The notes beneath the pieces were generated by a model. It saw nothing but the letters and a program-made list of their open reading frames with translations, was not told where the DNA came from and made no database searches. A stretch of DNA of 35,270 nt from Candidatus Parcubacteria bacterium (lineage in GTDB: Bacteria > Patescibacteriota > Minisyncoccia > Phycocordibacterales > JAACPR01). The stretch lies in NCBI GenBank assembly GCA_009995365.1, contig JAACPR010000009.1, forward strand, positions 1 to 35,270, read 5' to 3'. Both the position numbers and the translations under genes were made by a program. This document shows, piece by piece, positions 14,886 to 22,798 of the stretch. Numbering within the stretch: the stretch's first letter is position 1; each line of letters opens with the position of its first letter.

Positions 14886-16157
14886 ATGAGGCAATCAAAA
14901 CTGTTTACAAAAACTCGAAAAGAAGCACCAAAAGATGAAGTTTCAAAGAGTGCTCAATTACTAATCAAAGCTGGATATATCAAAAAAGAGATGGCTGGTG
15001 TCTACACTATGCTACCACTTGGTCTTAGAACTTTACAAAAAATCCAAGAAATCGTCCGAAAGAATATGAATAAAATCGGTGGGGTTGAGATGAATTTAAC
15101 CGCACTCCAAGACCCAAATCTCTGGGAAAAAACAGGTAGGTGGGACGACAAAGTTTTAGATGTTTGGTTTAAAACAAAATTGAAAAATGATACAGAAGTT
15201 GGCTTGGCGACAACACACGAAGAGCCGTTAACAAATTTAATGAAAGATCATATTTCTTCTTATAATGACTTGCCAGTTTACCCTTATCAATTTCAAACAA
15301 AGTTTCGAAACGAGTTGCGTGCAAAATCTGGAATTATGCGAGGTCGTGAATTTTTGATGAAGGATCTGTATTCGTTTTCTGAATCAAAAGAACAACATGA
15401 TGAATTTTATGAAAAAATAAAAAAAGCTTATTTTGATATTTATGAAGAGTGTGGAATCGGCGATAAAACTTTTCTAACATTTTCATCGGGTGGAAGTTTC
15501 TCAAAATATTCTCACGAATTTCAAACTGAAACGGATGCGGGTGAAGATATTATTTACTATAGTCCTTCAAAAAAAATCGCTGTTAACGACGAGGTTTATA
15601 ATGATGAGGTCTTGAAAGAACTCGGACTTGAAAAGAGTGAACTTGTCGAGAAAAAAACAGCTGAAACAGGTAATATATTTACCTTGGGAGAGCGTTTTTC
15701 TGAACCATTAGAATTAATTTTTGACACAAAAGAAGGGGAGAGGAAGCCTGTATTTATGGGTAGTTATGGAATTGGAATTGGGCGCTTGATGGGGGTTGTT
15801 GCTGAAATTTTATCCGACGACAAAGGACTTGCTTGGCCAGAATCGATTTCACCTTTTGATGTTCATTTGGTCAATGTATCTGGTGATAACGAGGATTCGG
15901 TAAAATTATCAGATGAAATTTACGAGCACTTAACTCAAAACGGTATTGATGTTTTGTATGATGACCGTAAAAAAGGTGTTGGAGAGAAATTGGGAGACGC
16001 TGACTTGATCGGTATTAGTAAAAGAATCGTCATCGGAGTTAAGGGTATAGAATCTGGTGAGTTTGATTTGTATAATCGTTTGAATGACAAAACTGAAAAA
16101 GTTTCAGAGTCGCAAATTATGAATTTGGAATTTATTAAAAAGAACGGCAATAACTAA
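14886..16157 (+). CDS. proS: Proline--tRNA ligase, short form without editing domain
   Basis: This class II synthetase has motif 1 (AGVYTMLPLGLRTLQKIQEIVR), the TTHEEP loop (109-114), motif 2 (FRNELRAKSGIMRGREFLMKD, 140-160) and motif 3 (GSYGIGIGRLMG, 292-303), then the anticodon-binding domain (FDVHLVNVS to the end). The usual bacterial enzyme has about 570 residues because an editing insert lies between motifs 2 and 3; here only about 130 residues separate them and the total is 423. It charges tRNA(Pro) with proline but cannot clear Ala-tRNA(Pro) by itself. mreB follows 6 bases later, so proS may read into the elongasome operon. Confidence 0.95.
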   Translation: MRQSKLFTKTRKEAPKDEVSKSAQLLIKAGYIKKEMAGVYTMLPLGLRTLQKIQEIVRKNMNKIGGVEMNLTALQDPNLWEKTGRWDDKVLDVWFKTKLKNDTEVGLATTHEEPLTNLMKDHISSYNDLPVYPYQFQTKFRNELRAKSGIMRGREFLMKDLYSFSESKEQHDEFYEKIKKAYFDIYEECGIGDKTFLTFSSGGSFSKYSHEFQTETDAGEDIIYYSPSKKIAVNDEVYNDEVLKELGLEKSELVEKKTAETGNIFTLGERFSEPLELIFDTKEGERKPVFMGSYGIGIGRLMGVVAEILSDDKGLAWPESISPFDVHLVNVSGDNEDSVKLSDEIYEHLTQNGIDVLYDDRKKGVGEKLGDADLIGISKRIVIGVKGIESGEFDLYNRLNDKTEKVSESQIMNLEFIKKNGNN

Positions 16158-16163
16158 TATAAA

Positions 16164-17243
16164 ATGAAAGGAATAGAAGACATAAAAAAATATTTTAATA
16201 ATTTAACAAAAAAGTTTTCAAATGATATTGGTATCGATCTTGGGACTGCTAATACATTGGTTTATATTCCAGGTAAAGGTGTAATTATAAACGAACCTTC
16301 TGTTGTTGCTGTTAATCAAAAAACTGGGCAAGTAGTCGCTGTTGGGGCTGAGGCAAAACAGATGCTGGGTAGAACTCCTGCTCACTTAAAAGCTATTCGT
16401 CCGATGGTTGATGGTGTTATATCTGATTTTGAGGTTACAGAAGAGATGATTGCTTATCTACTTAATAAGGCACAAAAAGGTAACAAAAAATTACTAGGTC
16501 CTCGAGTTGTTGTCGGTGTTCCGTCTGGTATTACCAATGTTGAATCTCGTGCAGTGCGTGATGCAACCATTTCAGCAGGCGCTAGAGATGTCTTTATCGT
16601 TGAAGAGCCGATGGCAGCAGCAATCGGTGTTAGAATGCCGGTCCATGATCCAGTCGGTTCCATGATTATTGATATTGGGGGTGGAACAACCGATATCGCA
16701 GTTATCTCTCTTGGTGGAATCGTCCGCTCAAAAAACTTGAAAATTGCAGGTGATAAAATGAACGAAGATATTATAAATTATATTCGTGGAGAATTTAAAA
16801 TATTAATAGGTGAAAAAACTGCCGAAGATATCAAGATTGAAATTTGTAAAATTGTACCAGATGGTGATGTTTTAGAGTCTACAGTTCGTGGTCGTGATTT
16901 AGTCTCTGGATTGCCTCGAGAAGTTATAATTACAGAGTCAGACATCAGAGAAGCGGTCGCTCAATCAATAGATACAATCATCGAATCAACTAGGGAAGTA
17001 ATGGAAATAACACCTCCAGAAATTGTCTCTGACATTATGAAAAGAGGGATAAGTCTAACCGGAGGAGGTGCCTTAATCAAAGGGCTAGATGTTTTGTTGT
17101 CAGAAGAATTAGAATTGCCGGTTAGCGTATCTACAGATCCTTTAACTTCAGTTGCTAGAGGTACAGGAATTATTCTTGAAGACTTAAACAAATATAAAGA
17201 TGTTTTAATTGAAAAAGAAGATGACTTACCACCGAAGAAATAA
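16164..17243 (+). CDS. mreB: Rod shape-determining protein MreB (operon copy)
   Basis: The 359-residue actin homologue has DIGIDLGTANTLVYIPGKGVIINEPSVVA, DIGGGTTDIAVISLGG and GISLTGGGALIKGLDVL at the three nucleotide-binding positions. It differs from the 4998 copy by a 17-residue charged N-terminal extension (KGIEDIKKYFNNLTKKF), which could be an amphipathic membrane-targeting helix, and a C-terminal acidic tail. It heads the mreB-mreC-mreD-PBP2 order. mreC starts 23 bases before its stop. It is probably the main elongasome scaffold. Confidence 0.97.
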   Translation: MKGIEDIKKYFNNLTKKFSNDIGIDLGTANTLVYIPGKGVIINEPSVVAVNQKTGQVVAVGAEAKQMLGRTPAHLKAIRPMVDGVISDFEVTEEMIAYLLNKAQKGNKKLLGPRVVVGVPSGITNVESRAVRDATISAGARDVFIVEEPMAAAIGVRMPVHDPVGSMIIDIGGGTTDIAVISLGGIVRSKNLKIAGDKMNEDIINYIRGEFKILIGEKTAEDIKIEICKIVPDGDVLESTVRGRDLVSGLPREVIITESDIREAVAQSIDTIIESTREVMEITPPEIVSDIMKRGISLTGGGALIKGLDVLLSEELELPVSVSTDPLTSVARGTGIILEDLNKYKDVLIEKEDDLPPKK

Positions 17244-17976
17244 AAGAAAAATAAATAAAAAAGTTGTAGCAATAATTGTTATTTTACTACTTTTGTTTTT
17301 CTTCGGGTCAAGTATTAAAAGCTTGGTTCATATGGCTTCCGTACCAATCAATACAACAAAAAATATTTTAGTTACGCCTTTCAAGAGCTCTATTGAATAC
17401 TTTAAAACAAAAAAAAGCCTCATCGATGAAAACGAGGAACTAAAAAATCAAAATAGAAGGTTGAGCATCGAAAACCTTACAATCGAATCACTAAAAAGAG
17501 AAAATAGCTCATTGAAAGAAATAGTTGATTTTAATGATGAAACTCAAGATTTTTTTGTTGCCAAGGTTATAAATCAGCCACCTTTCTCACCTTATGATAC
17601 TTTTGTAGTTAATATTGGATCTAGTGATATATCTATAGGAGATAGAGTTGATAATTTCGGTGTAGCAATAGGTGAAATAGAAGAAGTTTATTCTAGAAGT
17701 GCTATTGTGCGATTATATTCTTCGCCGAATAAAAATATTTTTGTTAAATTGGCAGAACAGGAATTTGAAGCAGTCGGCATTGGCGGTGGTGGATTTTCAA
17801 TAACTATTCCAAAAGATGTACAGATCGAAACAGACGAACCGGTTTTCTTAAATGAAAATCCTATCGGAGTCGTCGATGCTATCGAAAATGATCAAACAGG
17901 CGCGTTCAAAAAAGTTTATTTTAGATACCCCTTCAATGTTAATGATGTTAACTTCGTGCAAATATATAAAATTTAA
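17221..17976 (+). CDS. mreC: Rod shape-determining protein MreC
   Basis: The 251-residue protein has a short basic cytoplasmic tail, one membrane segment (VVAIIVILLLLFFFGSS), a coiled coil (about 60-100: L-I-D-E-N-E-E-L-K-N-Q-N-R-R-L) and the beta-rich MreC domain with FFVAKVINQPPFSPYDTFVVNIGSSD and a GIGGGGF turn. MreC sits outside the membrane and links MreB to PBP2. The ATG at 17221 is preferred over the upstream TTG at 17209; both overlap mreB. The order mreB-mreC-mreD-PBP2 supports the call. Confidence 0.92.
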   Translation: MTYHRRNKRKINKKVVAIIVILLLLFFFGSSIKSLVHMASVPINTTKNILVTPFKSSIEYFKTKKSLIDENEELKNQNRRLSIENLTIESLKRENSSLKEIVDFNDETQDFFVAKVINQPPFSPYDTFVVNIGSSDISIGDRVDNFGVAIGEIEEVYSRSAIVRLYSSPNKNIFVKLAEQEFEAVGIGGGGFSITIPKDVQIETDEPVFLNENPIGVVDAIENDQTGAFKKVYFRYPFNVNDVNFVQIYKI

Positions 17977-17979
17977 TTT

Positions 17980-18243
17980 ATGTTAAATAGAATTTTATTT
18001 GGAATAGTGCTAATAGTATCCGCTTTTGTATTTCAATGGTGGATTACTTCGGTATTGGCTATTCTTGGTTTGTTTTATTTTAACAATTTATATGAAGTCA
18101 TTTTCGTCGGAATAATTATAGACTCTTTATATGTAGGCAGTCAAAAGTTTTTCTTCTTTGAAGATTTTAATTTTTTGTTTACTATGGTAATGGTGGTCAG
18201 TTTTTTGGTTATTGGTAATTTAAAAACTAAATTTTTAATCTAA
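17980..18243 (+). CDS. mreD: MreD-like small membrane protein
   Basis: The 87-residue product is almost wholly hydrophobic, with about three to four membrane segments and a conserved-looking acidic turn (GIIIDSLYVG). It lies exactly where mreD sits in rod-shape operons, 3 bases after mreC and overlapping the PBP2 start by one base (TAATG). MreD usually has about 160 residues, so this is a half-length version; sequence alone would not identify it. Confidence 0.7.
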   Translation: MLNRILFGIVLIVSAFVFQWWITSVLAILGLFYFNNLYEVIFVGIIIDSLYVGSQKFFFFEDFNFLFTMVMVVSFLVIGNLKTKFLI

Positions 18244-19985
18244 TGAGTTTATTAAGAAAAAAACACGGTAGAATTTCTGTTGGTGGAAACATTGATCCAG
18301 ATGAAATTTTTCTTGATTCAGAAAATTTGCCTGATTTCGATACTAATCAATTTGAAGGAAGAATTGAAAAGCCGATATCTAAAAAAACAATCATTGGTTT
18401 AGGTTTATTTTTTAGCCTTATCTTTGTTATTTTTGCTGGTCGAATTTGGAATCTACAAGTAGCTAATGGAGAATACTACAAAGAAAGAAGTGTTAAAAAC
18501 AGTCTTAGGTATAATCTTATTTTTGCAGATCGAGGTAATATATATGATAAAAATAATATTCCTCTTGCTTGGAATAATCCAAGGAACCATGAAGCTGAAT
18601 TTAGTACACGTGAATACAAAACTGATATCGGTCTGGCAACTCTTTTTGGTTATGTTTCGTATCCTAAAAAAGATTCCGCAGGGTTTTATTTTGAAGAAGA
18701 AATTTCGGGAGTTGATGGACTTGAATCAATTTATAATGATTATTTATCTGGAGAAAATGGATTGGAAATTGTTGAAATTAATGCTTTGAATGAAGTCGTT
18801 GACGACAGTACAACTGATAGTCCAGAAAATGGTGATGATTTATTTTTGACTGTAGATTATGATGTTCAAAAAGCATTTTATGATTCTATTAAAAAAACAG
18901 TTGATGAAAATGGATTCGAAGGTGGAGGCGGAGTTATTATTGATGTTCAAAACGGGGACTTGCTATCTTTGGTTAGTTATCCAGAATATAATTCTAATGC
19001 ATTAAATGACGGCGATAACGAATTGATTAATAGTTATATAAATGACAGCCGGAATCCTTTTTTGAATCGAACTACTGAAGGGCTTTATACTCCAGGATCT
19101 ATTATAAAACCATTTATTGCTCTAGCCGCATTACAAGAGGGTGTGATTAGTCCTAATAAAGAAATATTAAGTACAAAGCAAATGATTATTCCAAACCCTT
19201 ATAATCCAGATCTACCTTCCGTGTTTACTGATTGGAAAGCTCATGGGATGGTCGACGTTCGTCGTGCTTTGGCGATGTCTTCAAATATTTATTTTTATCA
19301 AGTCGGTGGCGGATATAGTTCGCTTTCTCCATCTGAGCCAGGCTATAGTCAACAGACTCATTTTGCTGATCAAGAAGGATTAGGTATCTCTAGGATAGAA
19401 GAGTATCTGAAAAAATTTGGTTTCGGACAAAGAGTCGACTTGGAAGGTTTTAATAATAAGAATGGTACCATCCCAAATCCTGATTGGAAGAAAAAAACTT
19501 TTGATGATGAGTGGCGTCTAGGGGATACCTACTTTACTGCAATTGGACAATATGGTTTCCAAGTTACTCCAATCCAAGTCGCTCGTGCAATAAGCGCTAT
19601 CGCCAATGGTGGAGAAATAATTGAACCAAGGATTGTTAAAAATTTCAAAGACTCTGGGGAAACCAAAAGAAAAATCGACATCAGCCAAGAAAATTTTGAA
19701 ATTATTCGCGAGGGGATGAGAGATGCGGTGGAGTATGGAACAGCTAGGGGGCTTTCTTATGAAGATTTTAGTATTGCAGCCAAGACCGGAACCGCCGAGT
19801 TGGGCTCAACTAAAGACAAGGTTAACTCTTGGGCGACTGGTTTCTTTCCGTATGAAAATCCTAAATACGCTTTCGTTATTTTCTTGGAGAAAGGTGATCG
19901 TAAAAATCTAATTGGTGGAGTTTCAGCAGCTAGGGGATTCTTTGATTGGGCCCGTTATAACAAGCCTGAATTATTAGATTATTGA
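18243..19985 (+). CDS. mrdA: Penicillin-binding protein 2 (elongasome transpeptidase)
   Basis: The 580-residue class B PBP has a cytoplasmic tail of about 48 residues, one membrane anchor (about 50-66), the pedestal starting at ADRGNIYDKN (95-104), and the transpeptidase motifs SIIK (286-289), SSN (346-348) and KTG (514-516). It crosslinks peptidoglycan during lateral growth. The operon with mreBCD marks it as PBP2 rather than the division enzyme FtsI, which is encoded at 24090. No rodA, its usual glycosyltransferase partner, is in the window. The gene ends with TGA at 19983-19985, showing TGA is a stop in this genome. Confidence 0.95.
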   Translation: MSLLRKKHGRISVGGNIDPDEIFLDSENLPDFDTNQFEGRIEKPISKKTIIGLGLFFSLIFVIFAGRIWNLQVANGEYYKERSVKNSLRYNLIFADRGNIYDKNNIPLAWNNPRNHEAEFSTREYKTDIGLATLFGYVSYPKKDSAGFYFEEEISGVDGLESIYNDYLSGENGLEIVEINALNEVVDDSTTDSPENGDDLFLTVDYDVQKAFYDSIKKTVDENGFEGGGGVIIDVQNGDLLSLVSYPEYNSNALNDGDNELINSYINDSRNPFLNRTTEGLYTPGSIIKPFIALAALQEGVISPNKEILSTKQMIIPNPYNPDLPSVFTDWKAHGMVDVRRALAMSSNIYFYQVGGGYSSLSPSEPGYSQQTHFADQEGLGISRIEEYLKKFGFGQRVDLEGFNNKNGTIPNPDWKKKTFDDEWRLGDTYFTAIGQYGFQVTPIQVARAISAIANGGEIIEPRIVKNFKDSGETKRKIDISQENFEIIREGMRDAVEYGTARGLSYEDFSIAAKTGTAELGSTKDKVNSWATGFFPYENPKYAFVIFLEKGDRKNLIGGVSAARGFFDWARYNKPELLDY

Positions 19986-20009
19986 CTATAATTTCAAAAA
20001 GAGTATAAT
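19982..20009 (+). promoter_or_regulatory. Promoter of greA
   Basis: TTGACT (19982-19987), a 16-base spacer and TATAAT (20004-20009) overlap the stop codon of the PBP2 gene. The start of transcription would be near 20016, giving an 80-base A/T-rich leader that can form GTATTTTT-CTA-AAAAATAC and AAAGCT/AGCTTT pairings. A second -10-like TAAAAT at 20086-20091, 6 bases before the ATG, could give a leaderless transcript as well. Confidence 0.6.
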
Positions 20010-20097
20010 CTCTTAACAAATAAAAGCTCTAGTTTTTTGTATTTTTCTAAAAAAATACGTAAAACACCTAAAAATAAAGCTTTTTTAAAATATTATT

Positions 20098-20559
20098 ATG
20101 GATAAAGAATATTTATCAAAAGAAAAATACGAAGAATTAGGACGTGAACTTGATTATTTACGTCGTCAAAAACGTAAAGAAGTTGCGGAGCGTCTTGAAT
20201 CTGCACGTTCTTTGGGTGATTTATCTGAAAATGCTGAATACCACAGTGCGCGTGATGAGCAAGCCGAAACCGAGGCTCGTATTGAACAACTAAAAGACTT
20301 ATTAAAAAGAGCGGAAATCATCAAGCATGTAAACAAAGACAGCGCAGAAGTTGGCTCAACTGTTACTCTTCAAAAGAAAGGTGAAAAAGATAAAGTAGAA
20401 TACACTATCGTTGGTAGCGAAGAGTCTGATTTGTCAGCTGGAAAAATTTCATATCAATCTCCATTAGGCGCTGCAATTTTAGGCAAAAAGAAAAAAGATG
20501 AATTTTCTTTCGAGACTCCAAAAGGTGTTGTGGAATATGTCGTTGTTGATATTAAATAA
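20098..20559 (+). CDS. greA: Transcription elongation factor GreA
   Basis: The 153-residue protein has the N-terminal coiled coil with SKEKYEELGRELDYLRRQKRKEVAERLESARSLGDLSENAEYHSARDEQ (the D and E of GDLSENAEY form the catalytic tip) and the C-terminal FKBP-like domain (VGSTVTLQ ... SYQSPLGAAILGKKKKDEFSF). It rescues backtracked RNA polymerase by stimulating transcript cleavage. It precedes lysS by 64 bases, and the two are often neighbours. Length is close to the usual 158. Confidence 0.96.
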   Translation: MDKEYLSKEKYEELGRELDYLRRQKRKEVAERLESARSLGDLSENAEYHSARDEQAETEARIEQLKDLLKRAEIIKHVNKDSAEVGSTVTLQKKGEKDKVEYTIVGSEESDLSAGKISYQSPLGAAILGKKKKDEFSFETPKGVVEYVVVDIK

Positions 20560-20610
20560 ATAGCGACTTTTGTTAATTGCGTAATTGTTGAATCGAGACA
20601 AAAACGCTAT
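20560..20610. repeat. Inverted repeat between greA and lysS
   Basis: ATAGCGACTTTTGT (20560-20573) is complementary to ACAAAAACGCTAT (20598-20610) except for one mismatch/bulge. The right arm runs into the TATAAT of the lysS promoter. It could be a weak greA terminator or an operator. Confidence 0.5.
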
Positions 20611-20613
20611 AAT
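20585..20613 (+). promoter_or_regulatory. Promoter of lysS, leaderless type
   Basis: TTGTTG (20585-20590), 17-base spacer, TATAAT (20608-20613). The ATG at 20624 is 10 bases further. The position argues against the in-frame upstream start at 20585, which lies on the promoter itself. Confidence 0.6.
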
Positions 20614-20623
20614 CTATATTAAT

Positions 20624-22123
20624 ATGGCTTCAATAGAAGAACTAAAAAAAGTTCGAACAGAAAAACTTGAACAAATTAAAAAAGCTGGAATAAATCCTTA
20701 TCCATCAAGTGTTGAGAGAACACATACTATTTCTGATTTAGATACTGATTTTGAAGGTTTAGTAGAAGCAAGACAACCAATAACTATTGTTGGTAGAATT
20801 ATGTCTTTGCGTGGACAAGGGGCGATTTCGTTCGTTGACTTGTTTGATGGGACTGGTCGATTTCAAACACTTTTCAAAAAAGATAATAAGGTTGATTATA
20901 CAGGTTCAGAAAATTTAGATACTGACATTGATGGCTTCGAATTTTTCCGTGATGTTGTAGATGAAAGTGACTTTATCGAAGTCACAGGAAATCTTTTTGT
21001 TACCGATCGTGGCCAAAAAACCGTCGAAGTTTCTGATTGGAGAATGGTTGCTAAATCTCTTATTCCAATTCCTGATGAACATTATGGGTTGAAAGATGAA
21101 GATGAAAGATATCGTCGTCGTTATCTTGATATTTTGCTTAACCCAGAAGTACGAAAAATGATCGAGCAAAAATCACGATTTTGGAATTCAATCAAAAACT
21201 ATTTATTGGAGAGAAAATTTATAGAAGTGCAGACTCCTGTTTTGGAAAACACTACTGGTGGCGCCGACGCTCGTCCTTTTGTGACACACCACAATGCATT
21301 TGATATGGATGTTTATTTGCGAATTTCTGCAGGGGAATTATGGCAAAAGAAATTAATGGTTGCCGGATTACCTAAAACTTTTGAAATGGGTAGAATTTTT
21401 CGTAATGAAGGAATTTCATTTGAACACTTACAAGACTACACTCAGGTAGAATTTTATGAAGCTTATTCAGATTACAAAGCGGGAATGTTAATGGTAAAGG
21501 ATCTTTACCGAACTGTTGCGATTGATACTTTTGGTACTACGGAATTTGAAATTGATGACAAAAAAGTTGATTTAGCTTCTGATTGGGAGATTTATGATTT
21601 TTGTAAAATCTTGGAAGATCGCTTTGGAATCGATGTTTTGTCAGCAAATTTAGATCAACTGATAGAAAAACTTGAAGAAAATAAAATTGATTTTGATAAA
21701 AAAGAAATTAATCTGGAAAAAGCATCGGACATGTTATGGAAATCAATTCGTCGCGAATATGTAGGCCCAGGATTTTTAATAAATGTTCCTGTCTATTTAG
21801 AACCGCTTGCCAAAAAAACTGAGAATGGAAAAACAGTAGAGAGATTCCAAGTCATTTTAGGTGGATCAGAAATGGGTAAAGGATTTAGCGAGCTTAATGA
21901 TCCAATCGATCAAGCTGAACGCTTTGAACATCAAGAAAGTTTGCGTCAGGCAGGAGATGACGAGGCTCAAATGAAAGACACTAGTTTTGTTGAAGCACTA
22001 GAATATGGAATGCCACCAGCATTTGGTTTCGGTATTTCCGAGAGGCTTTTCTCAGTCCTAGCAGGAAAGTCAGTTCGCGAGACATCAGTTTTTCCATTGA
22101 TGCGTCCGAGAGATGGTGAATAA
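20624..22123 (+). CDS. lysS: Lysine--tRNA ligase, class II
   Basis: The 499-residue protein has an N-terminal OB domain (ITIVGRIMSLRGQGAISFVDLFD) and a class II core: EVQTPVLENTTGGADARPFVTHHNAF, motif 2 in FEMGRIFRNEGISFEHLQDYTQVEFYEAY, and motif 3 in GFGISERLFSVLAG followed by VFPLMRPRD. GGAxARPF and THHN are LysRS hallmarks. It attaches lysine to tRNA(Lys). The upstream in-frame start at 20585 is rejected. A strong terminator follows. Confidence 0.95.
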   Translation: MASIEELKKVRTEKLEQIKKAGINPYPSSVERTHTISDLDTDFEGLVEARQPITIVGRIMSLRGQGAISFVDLFDGTGRFQTLFKKDNKVDYTGSENLDTDIDGFEFFRDVVDESDFIEVTGNLFVTDRGQKTVEVSDWRMVAKSLIPIPDEHYGLKDEDERYRRRYLDILLNPEVRKMIEQKSRFWNSIKNYLLERKFIEVQTPVLENTTGGADARPFVTHHNAFDMDVYLRISAGELWQKKLMVAGLPKTFEMGRIFRNEGISFEHLQDYTQVEFYEAYSDYKAGMLMVKDLYRTVAIDTFGTTEFEIDDKKVDLASDWEIYDFCKILEDRFGIDVLSANLDQLIEKLEENKIDFDKKEINLEKASDMLWKSIRREYVGPGFLINVPVYLEPLAKKTENGKTVERFQVILGGSEMGKGFSELNDPIDQAERFEHQESLRQAGDDEAQMKDTSFVEALEYGMPPAFGFGISERLFSVLAGKSVRETSVFPLMRPRDGE

Positions 22124-22150
22124 ATCTTAAGATAACAAAAAAATCTAAAT

Positions 22151-22180
22151 AAAAAACCGCACATTTTTGTGCGGTTTTTT
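22151..22180 (+). terminator. Terminator of lysS
   Basis: AAAAAACCGCACA and TGTGCGGTTTTTT form a perfect 13-bp hairpin with a 4-T loop; the A-rich left flank makes it bidirectional in principle. Confidence 0.92.
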
Positions 22181-22225
22181 ATTTACTTTTAAAAAAATAG
22201 TGCCCTAAACCAATTATTGAGAGAA

Positions 22226-22314
22226 GGTGTATTTGGGTTTAGAAAAGTGGATAACTGTAGTAGAAAAATGGAGCAAAGTGGGGTAAAATGGTAGATAAGT
22301 GGGATAAGGTGGGA
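22226..22314 (+). promoter_or_regulatory. MraZ operator: tandem TGG(G) boxes upstream of mraZ
   Basis: TGG or TGGG boxes start at 22248, 22269, 22279, 22289, 22300 and 22310, with intervals of 21, 10, 10, 11 and 10 bases, i.e. on one face of the helix. A further TTTGGG lies at 22232-22237. MraZ is known to bind repeated TGGG-type boxes with about 10-base period upstream of its own gene, so this is the autoregulatory site of the division cluster. I could not fix the -10 box with confidence. Confidence 0.8.
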
Positions 22315-22360
22315 AAATTATCAAACTTGAGAAATTAAGAAAATAACCAAACAAACCAGC

Positions 22361-22795
22361 ATGTTAATTGGTGAATACAAACACACAATAGATGATAAAA
22401 AACGAATTTCACTTCCGAGTAAATTTCGTAAACAAGTTGGTAAGAAAATGATTATCACTCGTGGTCTAGATAAATGTTTATTCGTTTATCCAATGGCGCA
22501 GTGGAATGAGATTTCTAAAAAGTTTGGTGATTTAGGGTTAGGACAAGCAAATCGTCGTGACTTGAACAGATTCATCCTATCTGGAGCAACCGAAGTATCA
22601 GTTGACTCAGTTGGAAGAATCTTGATCCCAGAATACTTGAAAAAATTCGCAAATATTAAATCAAAAGTAGTCTTTGCTGGAGTCTACAACAGAATTGAAA
22701 TTTGGGATGAAGCATCTTGGGATAAATACACTAACAAAGTTATGAAAGAAGCCGACGACATTGCTGAAAAACTTGGAGATATTGGCGCACTATAA
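22361..22795 (+). CDS. mraZ: Transcriptional regulator MraZ
   Basis: The 144-residue protein has two AbrB-like halves: MLIGEYKHTIDDKKRISLPSKFRK with ITRGLDKCLFVYP, then ATEVSVDSVGRILIPEYLKKF with VFAGVYNRIEIWDEASWDKY. Both carry the DxxGRI-type turn (DDKKRISLP and DSVGRILIP). MraZ controls the division and cell wall cluster by binding its own promoter; the operator boxes lie just upstream. rsmH starts 3 bases after its stop. Confidence 0.96.
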   Translation: MLIGEYKHTIDDKKRISLPSKFRKQVGKKMIITRGLDKCLFVYPMAQWNEISKKFGDLGLGQANRRDLNRFILSGATEVSVDSVGRILIPEYLKKFANIKSKVVFAGVYNRIEIWDEASWDKYTNKVMKEADDIAEKLGDIGAL

Positions 22796-22798
22796 GAC

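Noticed and set aside
18243-19985. Recoded TGA (as in some Patescibacteria such as Gracilibacteria)
   Set aside because: TGA ends PBP2 at its natural C-terminus and Trp is written TGG throughout, so the code is standard.
22226-22314. Phased TGG repeats read as a CRISPR array or replication iterons
   Set aside because: Repeats are only 3-4 bases with helical spacing, directly before mraZ; this is the known MraZ operator layout.
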